Origin: Flaviramulus basaltis
Lineage (GTDB): Bacteria > Bacteroidota > Bacteroidia > Flavobacteriales > Flavobacteriaceae
DNA length: 64,000 nucleotides
Direction: 5' to 3'
Assembly: GCF_900114265.1 (NCBI RefSeq)
Contig: NZ_FPKV01000002.1
Coordinates: 930,001-994,000, forward strand
Under the pieces are notes generated by a model that was not told where the DNA came from, did no database searches, and worked only from the letters and a program-made list of their open reading frames with translations. Below, in pieces: positions 7,491 to 14,865 of the stretch. The number at the start of each line of letters is the position of its first letter. Within the stretch, counting starts at the first letter, position 1. The translations under genes and the position numbers were made by a program.

Positions 7491-8748
7491 ATGCGTTGCC
7501 AATAGCACATTTTAAGCATTTATTTTTATTGCAGTATTCAGTTTTAAGTTGAATTAGAGCCTGCGAATCTAATGCAGAATTCGAAACCTTCTTTAAATTA
7601 TTAAATGCTGTGATTATGCTATTCTTTTCTGAATGAATTCCTGTTCCCATTTTAATTATTAAATCATCAATATCCTCTCCTTTTTGTTTGGAATAACAGA
7701 ATTTTATAGGAAGAATGGTATTGATTAATAACAATTCGACAAACGGTTTCGTTAGAGATTTTACAGAAGCTTTTGATTCTTTTTGAAACGTGTAATGTGT
7801 TTTCCAGAAATTAGAAGTCGATACTCTAAATAACTCATAAAAATCATCTAAAGAATTTGATTCAATAATTTTTGAGAATAAATTTTGATGTTGATTATAT
7901 AAACTTGCTAATTGTGATATTCTTATGGTTGGGAAATTAGGTGGTCTTAATCTAAAAAACTGCAAAGGCAAAACTTGATTGTTTTCTAGCTTAAATTTTT
8001 GTTTTAAAAATTGATAATCTTTTACTAAGCTTAAATAATATGCCTCTTCAATATCTTGTTCTAGCAAACCAGATTGCCCAAATAACAAAGCCTCTAATGT
8101 TTGTTGATTTGATTGTGTTTTTCTTATAATTGAAAAATCAATTGACCTTGCTAAGCTAAAAAAAGATTCACCATTAACTTTAAGCCCAAAGTTTTTAGCA
8201 AGCATTTTAAACAAAACGGCTTCCCAATCGTTTTTTGATTCTTTTAAAAGTGTTTCAATAAGTTGAAATTTTTGTTCTAACCTCTCAAAATACAAACGTT
8301 CAAGCCAATTATTTAAAAGAAACTCATCAACCATAGCAAAATCGTTTTCACAATTAATCCATTTGTTTTGCTTAGAAAAAAGCCTTTCATAATTATTTAA
8401 AATTGAAACATCTGTGAAATCTTTTATTTGCAATGTTGGTATTGGTGTGTTGTTTTTTGTAAAAACTTCTGTATCGTGTTCCCAAACTACATGTAAAATA
8501 ACATTATCGTAAGCTTTATCTTGTTCGTGATTATGCAAAAACCAATCGGATGATTTTACATGAATCTCAACATTTCCAGCCCAGAGTTGTTCACTTATTT
8601 TAAGCTGAGCATTAAAAAAATCTGGTCCCGAATTTAAATTGTGTTGCCCTACATGACTTATAGATATTGTTTCGTTATTTGTAGTATTTAAATTATTAAT
8701 TTGAAACTTTTTGTGTTCCCATATATAATGTAGAAAATCTTCTTGCAT
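7477..8748 (-). CDS. DUF2851 family protein
   Basis: This 423-residue protein is typical of Bacteroidota. It starts MQEDFLHYIWEHKKFQ and carries the family motifs VGQHNLNSGPDFFNAQL, WAGNVEIHVKSSDW and NVILHVVWEHD. A Cys-rich C-terminus (CNKNKCLKCAIGNAF) could bind metal. It has no signal peptide, so it is probably cytoplasmic. Function is not known. The N-terminal half has, in my reading, a nuclease-like flavour (conserved E, H and D in a beta-rich core), but this is a guess. It heads the probable DUF2851-PspC-K+ channel operon. Confidence 0.8.
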   Translation of the reverse strand: MQEDFLHYIWEHKKFQINNLNTTNNETISISHVGQHNLNSGPDFFNAQLKISEQLWAGNVEIHVKSSDWFLHNHEQDKAYDNVILHVVWEHDTEVFTKNNTPIPTLQIKDFTDVSILNNYERLFSKQNKWINCENDFAMVDEFLLNNWLERLYFERLEQKFQLIETLLKESKNDWEAVLFKMLAKNFGLKVNGESFFSLARSIDFSIIRKTQSNQQTLEALLFGQSGLLEQDIEEAYYLSLVKDYQFLKQKFKLENNQVLPLQFFRLRPPNFPTIRISQLASLYNQHQNLFSKIIESNSLDDFYELFRVSTSNFWKTHYTFQKESKASVKSLTKPFVELLLINTILPIKFCYSKQKGEDIDDLIIKMGTGIHSEKNSIITAFNNLKKVSNSALDSQALIQLKTEYCNKNKCLKCAIGNAFLNK

Positions 8749-8806
8749 GCAACTAATGTAATAAAATTTTTACATAAATTACAGGCAATAAAATTATAAA
8801 GTTGAC

Positions 8807-8814
8807 TAAATTTG
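8807..8814 (+). promoter_or_regulatory. Candidate -7 box for the DUF2721 gene
   Basis: TAAATTTG matches TAnnTTTG and lies 17 nt ahead of the ATG at 8831. No convincing TTG was seen at the expected upstream distance. Confidence 0.5.
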
Positions 8815-8830
8815 GATAAACTAAAAATTA

Positions 8831-9226
8831 ATGGAACAATTAACATTAACTACACCAGCACTCTTATTTTCGGCAATATCTTTAATAATGCTAGCCTATA
8901 CCAATAGATTTCTAGCTTACGCGGCAGTAGTAAGAAACTTGCATGACAAGTATTTAGAAAAAAAAGATAAGCAGTTAATTAAGCAAATTAAAAACATTAA
9001 AAAACGCTTATACTTAACACGTTCTATGCAAATTTTTGGCATTACCAGTTTACTACTTTGTGTGCTAACTATGTTTTTAATTTACATAGAACAGCATGCT
9101 ATTGCAGTATGGGTATTTGGTTTAGCACTAATTTTATTAATATTTTCCTTAGCCTTTTTAATTTGGGAAATTCAAATATCAGTAAAGGCTTTAGAGCATC
9201 ATATTAGTGACATTGAGAATAATTAA
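8831..9226 (+). CDS. DUF2721 family membrane protein
   Basis: The 131-residue protein has three predicted membrane segments (about 8-30, 68-88 and 92-115). A basic cytoplasmic stretch between the first two (KYLEKKDKQLIKQIKNIKKRL) is the characteristic layout of DUF2721. Function is not known. It is transcribed divergently from the DUF2851 gene and has a plausible -7 box. Confidence 0.75.
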   Translation: MEQLTLTTPALLFSAISLIMLAYTNRFLAYAAVVRNLHDKYLEKKDKQLIKQIKNIKKRLYLTRSMQIFGITSLLLCVLTMFLIYIEQHAIAVWVFGLALILLIFSLAFLIWEIQISVKALEHHISDIENN

Positions 9227-9301
9227 CTTTGTGAAATATTTCGGCTACCTTCGTTTAACAAATACCTTAATATATAGTTGTTATAAAATGAATTTTACTA
9301 A

Positions 9302-9783
9302 ATGAAAAAGCAAAATATATTAATTGGAATTTTAATTCTATTATTAATACTATCATGTTCATCAAGTAATGATTTTGACCCTTTAATAGGAGTTTGGAAA
9401 CCAATAAAACATGGAGAAACCTTTAATAACAATCATTTTGTAGAGTATGATATTTATGATTGTAATAAAAACTCAAGATATTCTTACTTTAATGATGGCT
9501 CATTAAATATTGAACTATTTGAGGAATTAGAAGGTGTATGCAAAAAGTTGTCTAATCCTATTTTTATATCTGGTAATTGGAAAAAAAATACAAATGAGGC
9601 TATAACATTATAATTACTTTTCTATATGATTCTGTAAATGTTTACACTACTGATGAAACTCCTGTTATATTTGAATTTAGTAACTCTAATAACACTTTAA
9701 AGATTGGATATGCTAAAAATGAAATACTACAAGATGGCCAGATAATACTAAATTATTTTACAGTTTATGAAAGAGTAGAATAA
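9302..9783 (+). pseudogene. Lipocalin-like lipoprotein gene broken by a frameshift
   Basis: The first part (9302-9613) encodes a lipoprotein with signal peptide and lipobox LILSC at about 16-20, followed by a lipocalin-like start (PLIGVWKPIKHGE). The frame stops at TAA 9611-9613. A second frame opens at once and runs from ATT 9613-9615 to TAA 9781-9783. It encodes a beta-rich stretch (ITFLYDSVNVYTTDETPVIF ... ILNYFTVYERVE) that reads as the natural C-terminal half. One base lost near 9611-9613 explains both. This is either a true recent pseudogene or a sequencing error. Full-length product would be about 160 residues, the size usual for such Bacteroidota lipocalin-like lipoproteins. Confidence 0.75.
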
Positions 9784-9862
9784 AAAGTTAATGCGAAACT
9801 TACAAACCATTTATATATTTTAAATTATTATTATTATTATAAAATAAAAGGTTCTTTGGAAA

Positions 9863-10570
9863 TTATTTATTAACTGACTGACTAAAAAACTCACTATACT
9901 GCATCACCCGAAAATCAAACGTGTTGAATTTTGGGTTTTTAGCTTTTAACTGTTTATATAAAGGAATCCTGCTTATTGAAATATTGGCAGCTCCAGAACC
10001 TGATGTTAATGAAACTGTTTTGATTATTCGTTTTGGGTTTACAGATTGCTTCGATACGCTCGCTATGACGGGCATTTCAAACTCGTGGATTCTAGGAACT
10101 TCATTTGATACTAATTCTAGCTTTAAATTATATTCCTTTATATGTTTTCTAAAAAAATATTCGGGTCCGTTTTTGCTATTTCCACCTGTAAATAACAATG
10201 TATCTATATTTGGATATTGCTTTAAATAACCAATTAAATTACGAAGTTTTATGTTTTTCATACCCAAATCTGAAGCATCAATTTTATCCCGTTCGCAACT
10301 ATCAACAATATCGCAAACACCTATTTTTTGTTGTATTAAAAATTGTTTACGTTCTTCAATAGCTTCTTTGGAGTTATCATACCTCAAATTTAAATTATGA
10401 ATTTTATCAATAAACAACCAAAGTGAGTTGTAATAACTTCCGTAGCAAAAATTAACATCTTTTTCTAATAGCTCTCCTGTTGAAAATCTTGGTGGCGGCA
10501 AAGTACCCACTATGAGCTTTGTAGTATCGTTTTTAATAAATGGTTTATAAGGATGTTTGTGTTTGAACAC
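9863..10570 (-). CDS. Uracil-DNA glycosylase superfamily-like protein with an in-frame repeat insert
   Basis: In this 235-residue protein, LIVGTLPPPRFS near residue 20 and SLTSGSGAANISIS near 185 resemble the two active-site motifs of the uracil-DNA glycosylase fold, with a central LLFTGGNSKNG strand. I therefore read it as a possible DNA-repair glycosylase; substrate is unknown. Between EVPRIHEFEM and RIIKTVSLTS lies VIASVSKQSVNPK. This corresponds at DNA level to a dispersed palindromic repeat (10042-10071) and looks like an in-frame insertion in a surface loop before motif B. The gene converges with the broken lipocalin-like gene. Confidence 0.55.
   Translation of the reverse strand: MFKHKHPYKPFIKNDTTKLIVGTLPPPRFSTGELLEKDVNFCYGSYYNSLWLFIDKIHNLNLRYDNSKEAIEERKQFLIQQKIGVCDIVDSCERDKIDASDLGMKNIKLRNLIGYLKQYPNIDTLLFTGGNSKNGPEYFFRKHIKEYNLKLELVSNEVPRIHEFEMPVIASVSKQSVNPKRIIKTVSLTSGSGAANISISRIPLYKQLKAKNPKFNTFDFRVMQYSEFFSQSVNK
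10042..10071. repeat. Dispersed palindromic repeat (GATTGCTTCG...CTATGACGGG type) inside a coding sequence
   Basis: The segment CAGATTGCTTCGATACGCTC followed by GCTATGACGGG matches a repeat type I know from many Bacteroidota genomes, usually intergenic (the complement begins CCGTCAT-GCGAGCG). Decayed relatives occur at 18467-18500 and 18523-18555. Confidence 0.6.
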
Positions 10571-10633
10571 GCTTTTACTTGGAATTTTATGTTAAATTTT
10601 GTATTTTAAAAGAAACTAAAAATACTAAAAACT

Positions 10634-10768
10634 ATGGGAAAAGGCGATAAAAAAACAAAACGCGGAAAAATTAACAGAGGTACTTTTGGAGCTAGACGGC
10701 CACGAATTAAAAAAAGACGCTCAATAGAAACAAAAATTGGAATTGCAAGCAAAGCCACTCCTAAATAA
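10634..10768 (+). CDS. 30S ribosomal protein THX
   Basis: The 44-residue, very basic protein begins MGKGDKKTKRGKINRGTFGA and continues RRPRIKKRRSIETKI. It matches the bTHX (Thx/Psrp-like) family, which sits in a cavity at the top of the 30S head and stabilises it. The gene is short enough to be missed by routine calling. It lies divergent from the UDG-like gene and converges with the TPR gene, whose stop is immediately downstream. Confidence 0.88.
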   Translation: MGKGDKKTKRGKINRGTFGARRPRIKKRRSIETKIGIASKATPK

Positions 10769-10769
10769 T

Positions 10770-11495
10770 TTAATTTAACTCTTTTAATAGCTTCTCTACT
10801 TCTAAAGTAGTTGTTCTATATATACGTTTATTGGGTTTTGTCATGTGTTGAGATTCTTTGCTAATCTCGTTTAAAATCTCTTTGGCATCTTCTTCTTTTT
10901 TTATACTTAATAAAAACTTAGCGAGTATAAGTCGTTCTTCATAAAAAGAATATCTAATATCTATTTGCCTTAAATTACTTTCGGCTTCATCAATTTTACC
11001 AGTACGCTCTAATGCTAAACCATATAAAAATTGTGTTCTAGATTTTTTAAACTCTGGGTGGTCTTTAATTTTTTCAGCATATAAAATAACGTTATCACTA
11101 TCTTCAATATTTAGATAAGCCTCTATGAGTTGTGTTGTCGCATAAAAATTATTTTGAGACTTATCTCGCAAAGTTTCTATGTAATGCGGAATAGCATGCT
11201 CATAATCTTTTATTTCTAAATAAGCATCTGCAAGATTTAATTGGTTTTGGTAGGTTTCTGAAAACTCTAATCGTTTCTCTAGGTCTCGAACCTTTTTAGT
11301 AGGGTTTATTATACTAGTAATTTCCGAAGTTATTTTTTCGGCATCTCTTTTATTGTAGACTTGTGTTATTAAGTATATAATGCAACCAACTACTGGTACA
11401 AACATGATTAAAAATGCCCAATAATAAGGGTTTCTATTTTTGTACATATGATATATACAATATCCTTGAAGGATTAATATAAGGTAATAAGGCAT
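10770..11495 (-). CDS. Membrane-anchored TPR protein
   Basis: The 241-residue protein has two N-terminal hydrophobic segments (about 2-16 and 25-44), a short basic linker, then TPR-like helical pairs from about 80 to 220 (LADAYLEIKDYEHAIPHYIE, YGLALERTGKIDEAESNLRQ). The hydrophobic start resembles a phospholipase-D-nuclease N-terminal membrane domain followed by TPRs. TPRs mediate protein contacts; no specific partner can be named. It ends directly beside the bTHX stop codon. Confidence 0.7.
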   Translation of the reverse strand: MPYYLILILQGYCIYHMYKNRNPYYWAFLIMFVPVVGCIIYLITQVYNKRDAEKITSEITSIINPTKKVRDLEKRLEFSETYQNQLNLADAYLEIKDYEHAIPHYIETLRDKSQNNFYATTQLIEAYLNIEDSDNVILYAEKIKDHPEFKKSRTQFLYGLALERTGKIDEAESNLRQIDIRYSFYEERLILAKFLLSIKKEEDAKEILNEISKESQHMTKPNKRIYRTTTLEVEKLLKELN

Positions 11496-11529
11496 TAAAA
11501 ACTGTTTTTACAATAATACAAAATAAGTG

Positions 11530-12288
11530 TTATCTTATAAAAACTAATTCGTTTTTGGCAGACATTGGCTCGCTAAAATTATAGCCTTCATAATTGAACC
11601 CTTTTAAATCGTCAATATTTTTCGCATTTGTATCAATAATATAACGTGCCATTAATCCGCGGGCTTCTTTAGCAAAAAATGAAATAACTTTATATTCTCC
11701 GTTTTTAAAATCTTTAAAATTTGCTGTTACTACAGGTACTTTTAGAACTTTAGTATCAATAGCTTTAAAATACTCGTTACTAGCTAAGTTTAAGAACAAC
11801 TCATCTTCTTCTAACTCTTCGTTTAATGCTTTAGTAATATCTTTTTTCCAGAATTCGTAAAGATTTTTGTTTTTACCTACAGGAAGTTTTGTCCCCATTT
11901 CTAAACGGTAAGGCTGCATTAAATCGGTTGGTTTAAGTAAACCGTATAAACCAGATAAAATTCGGACAGTGTCTTGTAATTTTTCTGTTTTTTCTTGAGG
12001 AATAGTATAAGCATCTAAACCTCTATATACATCACCATTAAAAGCATAAACTGCTGGTCTTGAATTTTTGGTTGTAAAAGGTAATTCCCAAGATTGATTA
12101 CGCTCGTAATTTAATTGCCCAAGCGCATCAGAAATACTCATGAGTTTAGATAAACTTTTAGCAGATTTTTTTTTGAGTAATTTATTTAAACGCTCAGATT
12201 GTTTTAAAAACTGAGCTTCTGTATGTTGTTTTATTGGTAATTCAGTTTCAAAATCTAAAGATTTTGCAGGCGATAATACAAGTTTCAT
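11530..12288 (-). CDS. yaaA: Peroxide stress protein YaaA
   Basis: This 252-residue UPF0246/YaaA family protein begins MKLVLSPAKSLDFETELP and contains AVYAFNGDVYRGLDAYT, LSGLYGLLKPTDLMQPYRLE, NLASNEYFKAI and SFFAKEARGLMARYI, all diagnostic of the family. In E. coli YaaA limits intracellular iron during peroxide stress and protects DNA. It appears to be a single-gene unit on the minus strand. Confidence 0.92.
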   Translation of the reverse strand: MKLVLSPAKSLDFETELPIKQHTEAQFLKQSERLNKLLKKKSAKSLSKLMSISDALGQLNYERNQSWELPFTTKNSRPAVYAFNGDVYRGLDAYTIPQEKTEKLQDTVRILSGLYGLLKPTDLMQPYRLEMGTKLPVGKNKNLYEFWKKDITKALNEELEEDELFLNLASNEYFKAIDTKVLKVPVVTANFKDFKNGEYKVISFFAKEARGLMARYIIDTNAKNIDDLKGFNYEGYNFSEPMSAKNELVFIR

Positions 12289-12301
12289 GCAATTTATTTT
12301 A

Positions 12302-12328
12302 TTGGATTCCCATTTCTAGGGAATGATA
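12302..12328. repeat. Decayed REP-like palindrome (GGATTCCC...GGGAATGA)
   Basis: TTGGATTCCC, a 7-base loop region and GGGAATGAT form an inverted repeat resembling the common dispersed element that ends GGGAATGACA. It lies just upstream of yaaA in the 188-bp gap before the cysteine/cystathionine synthase gene; the rest of that gap shows nothing else. Confidence 0.5.
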
Positions 12329-12476
12329 ATTTTAATAGAAATTCCCAATAAATACTGGAAATTATTTTTCAACTCAAATTTACAATTACTAATCTACTTT
12401 AAAAATCTTGGACTACAATTATTTATAATAGAACGATAAATTGAATTTATAATGATTAAAACGAAATATAAAAAAT

Positions 12477-13457
12477 CTATTCTTTATATCCCATTTTACG
12501 CATCCAATCGTCATTAAACATTTTACCAACATAACGACTTCCGTGGTCGTGAAATAAAACGACCACAACATCATCTTTAGTAAAATGTTCTTGTAATTGT
12601 AATACGCCTTTTATTGCAGCACCTGCTGAATTTCCTAAAAACATTCCTTCTTCTTTAGCTAACTTTTGAGTATAAATAGCAGCATCCTTATCGGTTACTT
12701 TTGTGAATCCATCAATAATTGAAAAATCTACATTTGCTGGTAAAATATCTTCACCAATACCTTCTGTAACGTATGGGTAAATTTCATTTTTATCAAAAAC
12801 ACCTGTTTCATGATATTTCTTAAACACACTTCCATAAGTGTCCACACCCCAAATTTTAATATCTGGATTTTGTTCTTTTAAATATTTACCAACACCCGAA
12901 ATAGTTCCACCGGTACCAACACCAACTACAAAGTGGGTAATTTTACCATCGGTTTGTTTCCAAATTTCTGGACCTGTAGTCTCATAATGCGCTTTTGTGT
13001 TACTTGGGTTATCGTACTGATTTACATACCATGAGTTTGGTGTTTCTTCTCCTAATCGTTTAGAGACTGAATAATATGAACGTGGATCTGTAGGCTCTAC
13101 ATCTGTTGGGCAAACCACAACTTCTGCTCCTAATGCTTTAAGTATATCTATTTTTTCCTTAGATTGTTTATCGCTAATTACAAAAATACATTTGTAACCT
13201 TTTACGATAGCGGCTAATGCTAAACCCATACCTGTATTTCCTGAAGTACCTTCAATTATAGTTCCACTTGGTTTTAGGCGACCATCTGCCTCTGCATCTT
13301 CAATCATTTTAACCGCCATCCTATCTTTTGTAGAATTTCCTGGGTTAAAGGTTTCGTATTTTGCTAATACTAAACACGGCAATTCTTTTGTAAGCTTATT
13401 GAGTTTTATAAGTGGTGTATTACCTATTGTTTCTAATATGTTTTTAGCGTATTCCAT
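12477..13457 (-). CDS. Cystathionine beta-synthase / cysteine synthase family enzyme
   Basis: This 326-residue fold-type II PLP enzyme carries the Schiff-base lysine K44 (NSTKDR), the phosphate- and substrate-binding SGNTG (72-76) and GTGGT (181-185). The segment CPTDVEPTDPRSYYSVSKRL is typical of cystathionine beta-synthases rather than CysK. No haem-binding N-terminus or CBS domains are present. It therefore probably makes cystathionine from homocysteine and serine, with cysteine synthase activity possible. A TATTTTTG -7 box lies 18 nt ahead of the start. Confidence 0.88.
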   Translation of the reverse strand: MEYAKNILETIGNTPLIKLNKLTKELPCLVLAKYETFNPGNSTKDRMAVKMIEDAEADGRLKPSGTIIEGTSGNTGMGLALAAIVKGYKCIFVISDKQSKEKIDILKALGAEVVVCPTDVEPTDPRSYYSVSKRLGEETPNSWYVNQYDNPSNTKAHYETTGPEIWKQTDGKITHFVVGVGTGGTISGVGKYLKEQNPDIKIWGVDTYGSVFKKYHETGVFDKNEIYPYVTEGIGEDILPANVDFSIIDGFTKVTDKDAAIYTQKLAKEEGMFLGNSAGAAIKGVLQLQEHFTKDDVVVVLFHDHGSRYVGKMFNDDWMRKMGYKE

Positions 13458-13474
13458 AATAGCTTTTGTTCATT

Positions 13475-13482
13475 CAAAAATA
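13475..13482 (-). promoter_or_regulatory. Candidate -7 box for the cystathionine synthase gene
   Basis: The minus strand reads TATTTTTG, matching TAnnTTTG, 18 nt before the ATG at 13457. No clear TTG was found at the expected -33 distance. Confidence 0.5.
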
Positions 13483-13524
13483 CTAAAAAGGTATTCGTTA
13501 AATGTTAAAAGTTAGTTATTATGC

Positions 13525-13611
13525 GAGTTAGGGATTGAAATGGAAATCCTTTTTATGAGGTACGATTAAAAAGATTGTAATATAAAGCCCGACCCTTTTT
13601 TAGGGTAACTC
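13525..13611 (+). ncRNA. Structured RNA-like element, copy 1
   Basis: This is an 87-nt element that can fold as three hairpins closed by an outer stem. The stems are GAGTTA/TAACTC (outer), GGATT/AATCC, CTTTTTA/TAAAAAG and ACCC/GGGT. The second copy at 47120-47199 keeps every helix but with different bases in the outer and third stems, i.e. compensatory changes. It lies between the cystathionine synthase and LolC/E-like genes. Orientation is assigned from copy 2, which has a plus-strand promoter; copy 1 shows no clear promoter. It may correspond to the Flavo-1 RNA motif of Flavobacteria, which I could not test. Confidence 0.6.
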
Positions 13612-13621
13612 CCAAAACCTC

Positions 13622-14857
13622 CTAATCGAACCGAATTGCTTTTACAGGTGAAATTTTAGTGATGATGTAAGACGGAATCAAAAGCATAAGCAAACATAAA
13701 ATAAGTGTGCCGATATTTAAAGCTAAAATATAGCCAAAACTTATATATACTGGAGCTTCTGCAACATAATAAACATTGGGATCTAATGGAAAAAGTTTAA
13801 GATATTTTTGAGCAAAAAGCAATCCTAAACCAAGAATATTTCCCCAAAAAAGACCTAACAAAATAAGGTATGATGCATTGTATAAAAACAGTTTACGTAT
13901 GCTCCAATTATTACTACCTAAGGCTTTTAGAATACCTATCATTTGGGTGCGTTCTAATATTAAAACCAATAGCGCCGTAATCATGTTAATACCAGCAACA
14001 AGTATCATGATGCCTATAATACCATAGGTGTTTTTATCGAATATTTTAATCCATTCAAAAATTGAATAGTATTTATCGGTTACGGTTTGTGTGTTAAATG
14101 TTGATGGTGTGTTTTGATAAATCTCAACACCTTTTTGCTGTATTTGAGAATAATCATCTAAAAAAACTTCAAAATTACCTATTTGGTCTTCATCCCACTT
14201 ATTGATGCGTTGTACATGCCGAATATTGCCTATTAAATATTGTTTATCTAAGTCTAGAAATCCTGAGCTATAAATACCAACTATTTTACATTTAACATAA
14301 TTAGGAAGTTTTTCGGGGTCGTCTTTTGCGAAAATCATTTGAAAATCTTCTCCTAATTTAAAGCCTAATCTATTAGCCAAGTATTGAGATATTAAAACCT
14401 CTTCACTCCACTTTTTATCAAAATTTGGAAGTCTCCCTTCTATCAAAAACTCTTTAAAATACTGCCAATTATAATCTTTACCAACCCCTTTATAAATAGC
14501 GCCTTCAAAATCTGTTTCGGTACGTATTATACCAAATTTAGTTGCTACAGCTTGAATATGACTAACACCCTCAACTGATTTAAATTCTGGATAAAACTCT
14601 TGTTTTTTAGAGATTGGAAAAACACTTTCTTGTGAGTTATTACTATCGTAATTTGTAATAGTTACGTGGCCATTAAATGCTACTACTTTATCGCGTATTT
14701 TTTGTTGTAAGCCAATACCTGTTGCAATTGCAATCATCATAACCACAATACCAATAGCAATTGCAGCAATACCAATTTTTATTATTGGTGCCGATATACT
14801 ACTTTTATACGCTTTACTGCCAATTAAGCGTTTTGCTATAAAATACTCGTAATTCAA
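13622..14857 (-). CDS. LolC/LolE-like ABC transporter permease
   Basis: The 411-residue protein begins MNYEYFIAKRLIGSKAYKSS. It has one N-terminal membrane helix (about 25-48), a large periplasmic MacB-like core domain (about 50-270) and three C-terminal membrane helices with a FtsX-type core (MIGILKALGSNNWSIRKLFL). This is the architecture of LolC/E, which with the LolD ATPase extracts lipoproteins from the inner membrane. No ATPase gene is adjacent. Its start codon is only 8 bp from that of the divergent muramidase gene. Confidence 0.82.
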   Translation of the reverse strand: MNYEYFIAKRLIGSKAYKSSISAPIIKIGIAAIAIGIVVMMIAIATGIGLQQKIRDKVVAFNGHVTITNYDSNNSQESVFPISKKQEFYPEFKSVEGVSHIQAVATKFGIIRTETDFEGAIYKGVGKDYNWQYFKEFLIEGRLPNFDKKWSEEVLISQYLANRLGFKLGEDFQMIFAKDDPEKLPNYVKCKIVGIYSSGFLDLDKQYLIGNIRHVQRINKWDEDQIGNFEVFLDDYSQIQQKGVEIYQNTPSTFNTQTVTDKYYSIFEWIKIFDKNTYGIIGIMILVAGINMITALLVLILERTQMIGILKALGSNNWSIRKLFLYNASYLILLGLFWGNILGLGLLFAQKYLKLFPLDPNVYYVAEAPVYISFGYILALNIGTLILCLLMLLIPSYIITKISPVKAIRFD

Positions 14858-14865
14858 ATTATATA

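Noticed and set aside
9824-9841. Short ATT-type repeat near the broken lipoprotein gene
   Set aside because: Only about five units in AT-rich intergenic sequence; too short and too expected by composition to report as a feature.
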